NCBI GenBank assembly: GCA_032718475.1
Contig: JAUCBJ010006864.1
Coordinates: 1 to 64,000, forward strand
Direction: 5' to 3'
Source of the DNA: Nemertoderma westbladi
Taxonomy: Eukaryota; Xenacoelomorpha; Nemertodermatida; Nemertodermatidae
DNA: 64,000 nt
Below, in pieces: positions 54,855-64,000 of this stretch. Position 1 is the first letter of the stretch. Each line of letters starts with the position of its first letter. The notes beneath the pieces were generated by a model that saw only the letters and a program-made list of their open reading frames with translations, searched no databases and was not told the DNA's origin. The position numbers were made by a program, and so were the translations under genes.

Positions 54855-56386
54855 ATGACTGAGTTGATAGAAGATGATCTTGGTATCAGGGAGCGATATA
54901 CTCTACCTTTACAAGCGTTTGTTGATAGCTTGATACGCGGCGACGCTGGTCCAACTACTACGAAGGACGATGGTCGTTATATCGAACCGCCAATGTCCCA
55001 GGAGCAACTTACGCGTGAGTTGGACTATAGAAAATTCACCGCTCGCTATACGCATCGTAATGGTACGTATATGGGCTTCTTAACTACTGGTCATCCTATC
55101 GATTTACACGATACGGACGATGTCGACACCGAAAGGGAAATGGTTTTATTTAAATATCATACCCAGCGGAAGCGGAACGATAAACTGAGACTCGAACACG
55201 ACAATTCTATTTGAAACCGACTCGAAAGTGTAGGATGTTGAAGAGCCGGATAAATGCAGCGACTTCAACAAATATCTGGAATTCTTGAGAGAAACATATC
55301 TCAATATTACCAGTCAACAGAATCTAGAAACTCGATATCCTCAAGGTATACATCATGACCGCATGGTAGAACTCAAACGGCTCTATTCCACTATGATGTA
55401 TCTTACCGCCGATCGATCGCTACCTGTTGTATCGGATAGCTTCGAACAGATGGAGGAATATTGTAAACTGGAGAAAGATCACTCGCGTTTCCCCTACAAG
55501 ACGTGCGTCTTTGGTATTATTGCGATGAATGCCCTAGACCCAACCAACAAACGGAAAGACATAAACATCTGCGGAGATGTTGCGCTAAACACGGTTTTAC
55601 TCGCTATACTTACGGGAGTTTCGAGCAAATTTGTTTGACGTATCACCTACGCTCGTTCGACTCAGACGATCCTTAAATAAACCAATGATCAGAGTTCCGG
55701 AATACTTGATCAGACCTCCTCATTCCATAATGAGACCTCAGACTCTTGATCCTATTAGTATGACGGATCCTCCCGAGCTGTACTCACTGTTCAAAGATCT
55801 AGTGTTAACCTAACAATTAGTCGGTGGCACTCCGGTTGTGGGCTCCCTAAATATCCGCCCATCTTACCTGGCCAGATTGGGGCGCGGACACCTAATATCG
55901 CCATTCAACCATATAATCTTCCCCGTTCAACACGATACAACCCGTCATCGAGGTGGAGGAGAGCGTTGCACGAAACGAGTTAGACGCTATTCTACCAAAG
56001 ATCAGAAAAGAAACCTACGTTTGTTCAGATAAACTTAAATTGTAACAGCAAGTCCAAGCGGTAAACGGATTGACTTTATCTCAGTTCGATCGGGAAATCC
56101 AGAATCTCTAGGACGATATCGAACTTGGACGACCCTATTATCTACGAGAGTTTTTGGACGAACGTATCCAACGACGAGCGGAGGAAAATCAGCTCGAGGA
56201 GAAGCATATCGAAATGGACGAGACACCGGCCGTAACCCTAAACCTTCTGATGCAATTGTATTGCACCCTTCCCGCAGGAGTTATAGCCCTCCTAGTAAAG
56301 TGGCTCGCCCCAAAGAGAAAAGGACTCTTGCTAGTCTCAAAAAACTGCGTAAACGCCGTCCTCGCAAGAAAAACTAACTGTTTAGA
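54855..56386 (+). pseudogene. Unidentified decayed coding region between pol and 3' LTR (env-like position)
   Basis: Successive open stretches in shifting frames look like one former protein of about 500 residues. 54855-55214 begins MTELIEDDLGIRERYTLPLQ. 55285-55638 contains NLETRYPQGIHHDRMVELKR and PYKTCVFGIIAMNALDPTN. 55631-55813 contains RVPEYLIRPPHS. A frame from about 55930 (VEESVARNELDAILPKI), with stops near 56040 and 56111, leads to a charged helix (FLDERIQRRAEENQLEEKH). After another shift it ends in a very basic tail (KKLRKRRPRKKN) and a stop near 56386. No signal peptide or membrane segment was seen, so it is not an obvious envelope gene. Family unknown; a captured gene or a second nested element is possible. 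Confidence 0.5.
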
Positions 56387-56455
56387 GTATTCTTAGATTT
56401 TAGAAACTGTGATTTTTTATATTTTATAGAATTAAATCCCATTTTCTGGGAGCGG

Positions 56456-57664
56456 TGTAAAGGCTTTTGCGGGATTAGCTAGTCATTTTTTCCCCGCAAA
56501 GTACTCTGTAGATGTTTTGAAGGACATAAAAGTCGTTTCCTTACTGTACCGGTATTTTAGTGGACATAAAAAGCTATTTTTCTGAATGTGTACTTTGGCG
56601 GACACAACTAGCAATCCTATGTCGCAATACGCCATAATACTCTCTACACAGTGTAGTTCAGATTACGACATCTATCAGCTGATTTGGTGTACTCGTGGAA
56701 GTTTCTTTGTTCAGGCCCACTCTGTGCAATCACTCAACCAATCAGAGCGATTATCTTGCTTTTTGTACAGAAACCTCCGAGAAATCGCGCAATGCATTAC
56801 GGTTTATGTTTACCTTTTTTCCTAATGCTACGAACATCGGCTGTGGAATAATTCTGTGTTTCAGACTTTAGCCAAACATTAGAACGGCTTGATTACAGGA
56901 ACGTATAACTGTTACCGGTACGGTACCGGTACCTTACGGTACCACCGTGCACTCAATGCATTATGGCCTTTCACCGCATTATTTTACTGCTATTTACTGT
57001 CGGTTATTAATTGTATCAGTTGATGGAATATTATTGTTTTTTGGATAATATCGAGAAAGAATCATGAAAACCCCATCTTCTTGATATACTGAAGGTAAGA
57101 GACAGGTTACATATAGCAATTGCGACTCATATTATATTGGTTTTGGAGTGAATCTAATGCTATTTCATAAGCACTACATGGGTCAATTGCTGTTCTCTTT
57201 ATATGTGACTAAAATTAGTAAAGGTCGGCAGATTGGTGTGCAGTATTGTGCGATAGAGTGCATGGTTTGCCTGGTAACTAAGCATCTCCTAAAGAATGCG
57301 CCTTATACGTGAATCATAAGCCATACCGTTGTGTTTAGTATAAGTCATAACTCTGTTTACATAATTAGAGCGCCACGTCCTAAAGGAACTGTTAATATTT
57401 CCCGAAAGTGAATAATATTTGTCAGAGATTATATATTAACGATCAATCGAATAATACAGTAGGCTTACAACGCAATAAGGTCAAGTCTTCCGAATCCAGT
57501 CTCCCGGGTATATCCAACGGGTGAATGGTCGCGCACAAGGCTGGCTTCGGCTAATGTAGTGTTTATTTGTATCAAATACTTGTCATAGGCTAAAGTCGAT
57601 TTATAATCTAAAAGACATATAAATTTGGCAGGTTAAACTGCTAAAGGTCTTAAAAGCGCGAACA
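56456..57664 (+). repeat. 3' LTR of BEL element 2
   Basis: 1,209 bp, TGTAAAGG to CGAACA, intact. Contains CCAATCAGAGCGATT, GCGCAATGCATTACGG and a GGTACGGTACCGGTACCTTA cluster. The CTTGT target duplication follows directly. Confidence 0.9.
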
Positions 57665-57669
57665 CTTGT

Positions 57670-58680
57670 GACGTAACTACTGCATATCCATGACCAATTC
57701 TACCAGAAAAACTGCGAAAACCAATATTTAATGAGCTGCATGGATAAAAAGCAACTGTTCGAATAATAACCAGCCGATACATTTGGAAGCATGCCAAGAG
57801 AGATATCACTGAATGGTGGTGTAGAGCCTGCCTTACATGCCAACAAAATAAAATCCTTAACATTGGAAGGCTCCTCTTAAACCATTCCCACTAACTCAGA
57901 GATTTACCCACGTTCACTCCGATATTGTTGGACCCCTACCAACATGTACTGGCGACCAACCATATCAATACATTGTGACCTTTATAGACCGCAATACAGG
58001 ACGGGTTAAGGCAAGTCCAGTTACTTCAATAACTGCTGAATCCACAGCTGCAGCATTTATCCAGAGTTGGTTCTCACGATTTGGTAGACCTCTCTATCTA
58101 ACAACTGACAGAGGTAAACAGTTCGAGTCTGAACTCATGTCTAAGATTTCCAAACTCATTGGTTTTCAGCGTATGAGGACTACTTTATACCACCCACAAT
58201 CCAATGGAAGATAGAAAGATTTCACAGAATAATGAAATCTCCACCCAAAGCCCGAAAGGAAGAGTGGTGTGACGCCCTACCCATTACTCTCTTCAGTCAC
58301 CATATCACAGAGTCCCATGTAACAGGAGTCTCGAACTTGTTACTGGCTCAAAGGCTCTCCTCCCAGCCAGTGTAGTACCAACAGATGAGACATTCAATTC
58401 GGACTTCGTAAACAAACTACACAAACATGAAATCGAGTACCGAATAATAGAGAATTCTAATAGCCACATTGCAACCGCGACAAAAACTCACGTTCCAGCG
58501 CGACTACAGACTTGTGAACAGGTGTTCGACCGGGTTAAGAAACCACTTGAGGCGCCCTATCAAGGCCCCTTCGAGGTTTTGACACACTCAGACAAACTAT
58601 TTGTGATACTAAAACACCTGCAGGCGAACAGACTATCTATCGATCGCTTAAAGCCGTGCCACATACTCTGTACTGTTTAA
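57670..58680 (+). pseudogene. pol: Ty3/gypsy element: integrase (piece 3, decayed)
   Basis: Resumes the gypsy frame interrupted at 43334. A zinc-binding HHCC-type region (SRYIWKHAKRDITEWWCRAC, CQQNK) is followed by the integrase core with HSDIVGPLP (first Asp), FIDRNTGRVKASPV and LTTDRGKQFESEL (second Asp), then HPQSNGR followed by TAG where the catalytic Glu should follow. The rest to 58680 retains traces (WCDALPITL, YQGPFEVL) in other frames. Stops, shifts and the missing Glu make it inactive. Confidence 0.82.
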
Positions 58681-58699
58681 ACCCCACCCACCATTCCAT

Positions 58700-59092
58700 T
58701 TTTAGGATGGTGGAGTTGTGTAGTGCGAGCAACAGAGGTGTGCAGCATGCCTGTATGAACTAGAATAATTCGAACTGACATTTAATATATCATACATACT
58801 GTAAATCCCTAATAACATTGACACTAACTTAGAAGCATGAAGACCACATAATGTAGTGTAGTAAATATCCTATTAGTTCCTATTTTATTATCTTTTCCTA
58901 CTCTGTTCTAAATAATATTTGTATGTCTACCATATTGATATTAGTGCCATTATAGAATAGATAATGTAGTTAGTGATGCATGCGAGAGATTGTGTTATTT
59001 AAAGGCAAGATAGAAAAAGGAAGCAAGGAAAAACATTTAGAGAAACATTAAAACCTTAACTAATACAAATAAACTTCATTTTATAACTCCAC
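58700..59092 (+). repeat. Probable 3' LTR of the gypsy element
   Basis: A purine-rich AGGATGGTGGAG tract at 58703-58715 is followed by TGTGTAGTGCGAGC. A TG...CA unit would end at TAACTCCACA (59083-59092), whose inverse resembles GGTGGAGTT. No 5' LTR is present in the window to confirm the limits. Confidence 0.35.
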
Positions 59093-59485
59093 AATAAATA
59101 AACTTTACACTGCTATTATGGAACCGCAATAATTTTTATTGTCCGTTTTTATCCTTTTTTTGTCCTTTTTTTTTATTTTTTATGTCTTCCAAAAGTCTAA
59201 TGTTATTCTGTATTTTAGTACCGGTACCGGCACTGGTACTGCTATAGGCCTACTGTGTAGCCTACCATTTAAATACGGTAATGGGAGGCCTACTGGCCTA
59301 CCGGTTGTGCTAATAAATTTTAAATAATTGATAGGCGAAACTGGATTGCAGGATTGTGGAAAATGTGGATATATCTTTCACATAATTTAGGCCTATTACT
59401 GTAATAGTTTTATAATCAATAATGGATCATGACTACTGTCTGAGTAGTGTTACGGATAGCGGTACCACTACTTCCAACAGCACAG
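59093..59485. other. Flanking sequence, nothing recognised
   Basis: T-rich stretch, then an ACCGGTACCGGC cluster and AGGCCTAC words. No gene. Confidence 0.35.
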
Positions 59486-60535
59486 AAGGCCCGCCTCTGT
59501 AATCTGCCCCTTTCCCTCAATTAGCTAAATGATCGTTTATTGTTTTGGTTAGATAATCCCGCCTCTGTAACCTGCTCCTTTCCCTCAATTGGTAATGTTA
59601 TCGTTTATTGTTTTGGTTAGAAAATCCCGCCTCTGTAACCTGCTCCTTTCTCTCAATTGGTAATGTTATTGTTTATTGTTTTGGTTAGAAAATCCTGTCT
59701 CTGTAACCTGCTCCTTTCCCTCAATTAGGTAAATGATCGTTTATTGTTTTGGTTAGAAAATCCCGTCTCTGTAACCTGCTCCTTTCCCTGATTTGGTAAA
59801 GTGACTGTTTATTGTTTTGGTTAGAAAGGCCCGCCTCTGTAACCTGCCCCTTTCCCTCAATTAGCTAAATGATCGTTTATTGTTTTGGTTAGATAATCCC
59901 GCCTCTGTAACCTGCTTCTTTCCCTCAATTGGTAATGTTATCGTTTATTGTTTTGGTTAGAAAATCCCGCCTCTGTAACCTGCTCCTTTCTCTCAATTGG
60001 TAATGTTATCGTTTATTGTTTTGGTTAGAAAATCCCGTCTCTGTAACCTGCTCCTTTCCCTCAATTAGTTAAATGATCGTTTATTGTTTTGGTTAGAAAA
60101 TCCCGTCTCTGTAACCTGCTCCTTTCCCTGATTTGGTAAAGTGACTGTTTATTTGTTTTGGTTAGAAAATCCCGCCTCTGTAACCTGCTCCTTTCCCTCA
60201 ATTAGTTTAAGTGATCGTTTATTGTTTTGGTTAGGAAATCCCGCCTCTGTAACCTGCTCCTTTCCCTCAATTGGTAATGTTATCGTTTATTGTTTTGGTT
60301 AGAAAATCCCGCCTCTGTAACCTGCTCCTTTCTCTCAATTGGTAATGTTATCGTTTATTGTTTTGGTTAGAAAATCCCGTCTCTGTAACCTGCTCCTTTC
60401 CCTCAATTAGTTAAATGATCGTTTATTGTTTTGGTTAGAAAATCCCGTCTCTGTAACCTGCTCCTTTCCCTGATTTGGTAAAGTGAATGTTTATTGTTTT
60501 GGTTAGAAAACTCGGCCTTAACCTGCTCCTTTCCT
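59486..60535. repeat. 66-68-bp minisatellite with a five-unit higher-order repeat
   Basis: Units of CCCGCCTCTGTAACCTGCTC-CTTTCCCTCAATTGGTAATG-TTATCGTTTATTGTTTTGGT-TAGAAAAT, about 16 copies. The variants after CTCAATT/GATTT occur in a fixed order (AGCTAAATGATCG, GGTAATGTTATCG, GGTAATGTTATTG, A(G)GTAAATGATCG, TTGGTAAAGTGACTG). This set repeats three times (starting near 59490, 59829 and 60178), giving a higher-order period of about 340 bp. The unit matches part of the dispersed MITE (1.5, 27.1 and 31.1 kb). Confidence 0.88.
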
Positions 60536-61745
60536 TCAATTGGTAATTGTTTTTGGCTATAAAATGAGTGTTTTGCTACGTCATGTGGTAATCGATTATC
60601 GACAACAACCACAAACTATTAAATATAGAGTCTTTTTACCACAGGCGCACATGGAAATCTATCTCATAGTCTATAAATCATGGAATCATGGAATGTTTTG
60701 GCACAGGCATAGTGAAATCCACTGTCTGACAGTCCAGAAATCAGCAGTCTGACAGTTTGAAGAAATACATACATAAAAAGTCATTAAAATGACAATAAAA
60801 GTCATTAAATGGACAACAAAAGTCATTATGCATAATTCGTAAAAAAAAATGACAAAAAAAGTCAAATAAAAGGACATAAAAAATCACTGCCTTATGGAAC
60901 TACTGTACTGTAACTGTATGGAGAATCGGGAAGCCTGGAAGGATCTCATTTCCACCCGTCTGAATTCGCTCGACCTAATACTGTAGTAGTATAGTACAGT
61001 AGTAGTAGTATAGGCCTAGGTGATTATAGCTGAGTATAGGTGAGTACGGTGTTAGCACGAACCCATTGCTTGAGATTCCAACTTTCAACTCCAAGTAAGA
61101 TACTGTAGAACATTGTCTACTGGATTTTGAAAGTTGAAAGTTTACTTGTTATATGTGTTAATAATTTAATATCGTACACGAGCCTAAACTCGGCACTTCG
61201 TAAGTAGAAATTTACACCATTATATATAACAATATAGCATAAAATGTATAGCCTAGCGCTAGCCTATCTAATTAATAATGCGCAACGCAAAGTAACTACA
61301 AACAATACCATTTCCCCCATAGATAATTGGCGCCAACTACTAGCGAGGTATTGTTAGACAACCTCTGTTACGATTTTCTACAGTGACGAGGCCGCAAACC
61401 TTCCATTGTAAAGTTCCAGTATTTTTGTATTCCCTGAATCAATCACATAGTGTTACCCACCGATGTTGGTAAGGGATAGAGGCTCGATGTTCTTAGTAGC
61501 TACCGGTGTATTTGTTACATCTAGTGTATATTGGATCTAATAGGTACCGAATTCTATACCCACGTCCACTTATAAGGCGCTCCACTGCCCTAAGCATTGT
61601 AGCTGCTGCATTCAGTATTACAGTCAGCCAAACCCATAAAGTATTAAAGGCCCCGCCTGGTGAGGTTTGTGTCATTAATTTCACTTATATTGGTAATATT
61701 TAGGATGTCACATTTATACGTCAGTTAGTCTGAATTGTATTAAAT
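60536..61745. other. Upstream region of the zinc-finger gene
   Basis: Contains a loose AAAGTCATTAAA-type tandem motif (60777-60890), AGTAGT microsatellite traces (60983-61010) and otherwise unremarkable DNA. No gene or promoter motif could be supported. Confidence 0.4.
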
Positions 61746-63965
61746 ATGTCTTCGAATACTTTTAGTGACGCTGCTTGGGATTTACTGGATCGTATCATGG
61801 CAGATGAAAGTGATTCTCAGTCCGGTGATGAGGAACAAGAGAACTGCGTCGCTCCACCAACTGTTAATAAAGAAATCGAGACAAACAGCGGTATAAACGT
61901 TATCAGTTTTAAATCGGAAGCGGAACCTATTTGCGGTACTTCAGAAGATAAATCTCGAAAGATCAAACAAGAGTTCTGTACAGATGAACAATATTCTAAT
62001 TATCAAATCAGCAACACAAACAGCGGTATTAACGTTATCAGTTTTAAATCGGAAGCGGAACCTATTTGCGGTACTTCAGAAGATAAATCTCGAAAGATCA
62101 AACAAGAGTTCTGTACAGATGAACAATATTCTAATTATCAAATCAGCAACACAAACAGCGGTATAAACGTTATCAGTTTTAAATCGGAAGCGGAACCTAT
62201 TTGCGGTACTTCAGAAGATAAATCTCGAAAGATCAAACAAGAGTTCTGTACAGATGAACAATATTCTAATTATCAAATCAGCAACACAAACAGCGGTATA
62301 AACGTTATCAGTTTTAAATCGGAAGCGGAACCTATTTGCGGTACTTCAGAAGATAAATCTCGAAAGATCAAACAAGAGTTCTGTACAGATGAACAATATT
62401 CTAATTATCGAATCGGTAACACAAACAGCGGTATAAACGTTATCAGTTTTAAATCGGAAGCGGGAGCTATTTGCGGTACTTCCGAAAATAAATCTCGAAA
62501 GATCAAACAAGAGTTCTGTACAGATGAACAATATTCTAATTATCAAATCAGCAACACAAACAGCGGTATAAACGTTATCAGTTTTAAATCGGAAGCGGAA
62601 CCTATTTGCGGTACTTCAGAAGATAAATCTCGAAAGATCAAACAAGAGTTCTGTACAGATGAACAATATTCTAATTATCGAATCGGTAACACAAACAGCG
62701 GTATAAACGTTATCAGTTTTAAATCGGAAGCGGGAGCTATTTGCGGTACTTCCGAAAATAAATCTCGAAAGATCAAACAAGAGTTCTGTACAGATGAACA
62801 ATATTCTAATTATCAAATCAGCAACACAAACAGCGGTATAAACGTTATCAGTTTTAAATCAGAAGCGGAACCTATTTGCGATACTTCCCAAAACAAATAT
62901 CGAGTTGTAAGACAAGATTTCTGTATTGAGAAACAATCTGCTTGTGAAGTTATTGCTAAATCCGTTCTCAAGGGTAAGCGAATTAATCGTAAAGTAAATT
63001 TAAAGAATCGCAAACAATCATTGCATAAAAGTATCAAGTATAATTGTGGGTCTTGTGACAAACAATTTACTCGCAAATGGTATCTAAATATCCACAAAGA
63101 AGCAAAACATAAAGGTATCAAATATAATTGCAGTTCTTGTGACAAGCAATGTAGTGACAAAGGATATCTGAAGAGACACATAGAATCAGTAAATAAAGGT
63201 ATCAAGTATAAATGCGGTTCTTGTGAGAAACAATTTAATTACAAAGGGGATCTAAAGAGACACATGGAATCAGTACATAAAGGTATCAAGTATAAATGCG
63301 GTTCTTGTGACAAACAATTTACTGACAAAGGAAATCTGAAGAGACACATACAGTCTGCTCATAAAGGTGTCAAGTATAAATGCGGTTCTTGTGACAAACA
63401 ATTTACTCAAAAAGGACATCTAAGGACCCACATGGAATCAGTACATAAAGGTATCAAGTATAATTGCAGTTCTTGTGACAAACAATTTAATTACAAAGGG
63501 GATCTAAAGAGACACATGGAATCAGTGCATAAATGTATCAAGTATAAATGTGGTTCTTGTGAGAAACAATTTACTGACAAAGGAAATCTGAAGAGACACA
63601 TACAGTCTGCTCATAAAGGTGTCAAGTATAAATGCGGTTCTTGTGACAAACAATTTAGTGACAAAGGGAGTCTAAATAGACACATACAGTCTGCTCATAA
63701 AGGTGTAAAGTATAAGTGCGGTTATTGTGACAAACAATTTACTGTATATGGGAGTCTAAATAAACACATACAGTCTGCTCATAAAGGCATAAAGTATAAT
63801 TGCGTTTCTTGTGACAAACAATTTACTGAAAAAGGATATCTGAATAGACACATTCTATCAGTCCATAAAGGTGTGAAATATAAATGCGGTTCTTGTGAGA
63901 AACAATGTAGTCAAAAAGGGAATCTAAAGAATCACAAACACTCAGTTCACAAAGACACCAATTAA
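61746..63965 (+). CDS. C2H2 zinc-finger protein with eight SUMO-motif repeats
   Basis: 739 codons, intronless. The start MSSNTFSDAAWDLLDRIMAD lies in an acceptable context (TAAATATG). After an acidic segment come eight 45-residue repeats (about residues 46-400; 135 bp, starts at 61881, 62016, 62151, 62286, 62421, 62556, 62691 and 62826), nearly identical in DNA except the last. Each has INVISFKSEAE; seven have KIKQEF. Then eleven C2H2 fingers (about 430-737), 28 residues apart, C-x2-C-x12-H-x4-H, with an HKG(I/V)KY(K/N)C linker instead of TGEKPY. Finger 2 has Asn for the last His (ESVNKG), so it may not bind zinc normally. Such arrays bind DNA in the nucleus; the target and family are unknown. 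Expressed status is unproven but the frame is clean. Confidence 0.88.
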   Translation: MSSNTFSDAAWDLLDRIMADESDSQSGDEEQENCVAPPTVNKEIETNSGINVISFKSEAEPICGTSEDKSRKIKQEFCTDEQYSNYQISNTNSGINVISFKSEAEPICGTSEDKSRKIKQEFCTDEQYSNYQISNTNSGINVISFKSEAEPICGTSEDKSRKIKQEFCTDEQYSNYQISNTNSGINVISFKSEAEPICGTSEDKSRKIKQEFCTDEQYSNYRIGNTNSGINVISFKSEAGAICGTSENKSRKIKQEFCTDEQYSNYQISNTNSGINVISFKSEAEPICGTSEDKSRKIKQEFCTDEQYSNYRIGNTNSGINVISFKSEAGAICGTSENKSRKIKQEFCTDEQYSNYQISNTNSGINVISFKSEAEPICDTSQNKYRVVRQDFCIEKQSACEVIAKSVLKGKRINRKVNLKNRKQSLHKSIKYNCGSCDKQFTRKWYLNIHKEAKHKGIKYNCSSCDKQCSDKGYLKRHIESVNKGIKYKCGSCEKQFNYKGDLKRHMESVHKGIKYKCGSCDKQFTDKGNLKRHIQSAHKGVKYKCGSCDKQFTQKGHLRTHMESVHKGIKYNCSSCDKQFNYKGDLKRHMESVHKCIKYKCGSCEKQFTDKGNLKRHIQSAHKGVKYKCGSCDKQFSDKGSLNRHIQSAHKGVKYKCGYCDKQFTVYGSLNKHIQSAHKGIKYNCVSCDKQFTEKGYLNRHILSVHKGVKYKCGSCEKQCSQKGNLKNHKHSVHKDTN
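61881..62950 (+). repeat. 135-bp in-frame tandem repeat of the zinc-finger gene
   Basis: Eight units. Units 1-3 are practically identical. Units 4-5 and 6-7 are two copies of a dimer whose second half has EAGAICGTSENKS. Unit 8 is diverged. The near-identity at silent sites shows recent expansion or gene conversion. Confidence 0.93.
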
Positions 63966-64000
63966 TGCTCCTGGTGGTGGAATCTGTAAATTACCGACTT

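Larger units (their letters stand above)
43340..57664 (+). mobile_element. BEL/Pao LTR retrotransposon 2 (14.3 kb including a nested hAT), TSD CTTGT
   Basis: Two long direct repeats starting TGTAAAGGCTTTTGCGGG and ending GCGCGAACA (43340-47179, interrupted; 56456-57664) bound the element. CTTGT is duplicated exactly at 43335-43339 and 57665-57669 inside a gypsy pol. The LTRs are about 1.2 kb and differ by roughly a dozen substitutions by eye, so insertion was recent. Inside are a 2.2-kb leader, a gag-protease frame with BEL-type zinc knuckles and an internal deletion of RT and RNase H, a 1.6-kb noncoding part and an unidentified decayed coding region before the 3' LTR. Non-autonomous. Confidence 0.9.

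Noticed and set aside
54855-56386. Envelope gene of an endogenous retrovirus
   Set aside because: The position fits, but no signal peptide, membrane segment or cysteine pattern is visible; left as unidentified.

Overview
The window is nuclear DNA of an invertebrate animal, probably marine. The evidence is an intron-split ribosomal protein gene (RPSA/uS2), a large intronless C2H2 zinc-finger gene, and LINE, BEL/Pao, Ty3/gypsy, hAT and Crypton-type mobile elements. One LINE carries a 2A ribosome-skipping motif, a trait documented for CR1-like LINEs of sea urchins, amphioxus and some molluscs. No clade-specific gene is present, so the phylum stays open.

Layout. 0-11 kb: decayed LINE fragments, a foldback element inserted in a MITE, a 1.57 kb terminal-inverted-repeat element built of tandem units, a duplicated short secreted-peptide locus (second copy broken) and a 1.5 kb 19-bp minisatellite. 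10.8-18.8 kb: a BEL/Pao retrotransposon split by a full-length LINE with an intact 1,165-codon frame, then an inverted solo LTR. 19-27 kb: two more arrays of the same 19-bp minisatellite in the opposite orientation, a 17/34-bp minisatellite with inverted arms, several palindromes and an intact Crypton-like tyrosine recombinase gene on the minus strand. 28.9-35.2 kb: RPSA in four coding exons, with two copies of an apparent box C/D snoRNA in introns 1 and 2. 36.6-38.4 kb: a 54-bp satellite. 40.2-59.1 kb: a nested transposon stack. A Ty3/gypsy element is cut by a LINE (TSD TCTATT) and by a 14.3 kb BEL/Pao element (TSD CTTGT); the 5' LTR of the BEL element is cut by a 2.6 kb hAT-like element (TSD GTCGCAAT), which itself holds a LINE fragment. 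59.5-60.5 kb: a higher-order minisatellite derived from a dispersed MITE. 61.7-64 kb: a zinc-finger gene whose N-terminal half is eight 45-residue repeats carrying SUMO-type motifs.

Only RPSA, the zinc-finger gene and possibly the recombinase look like host genes. The rest is mobile or tandemly repeated DNA. The items most worth following up are the duplicated intronic snoRNA, the SUMO/SIM-like repeat array, the unidentified decayed coding region in the env-like position of the BEL element, and the intact 2A LINE. All similarity statements are from reading by eye; no database search was run.
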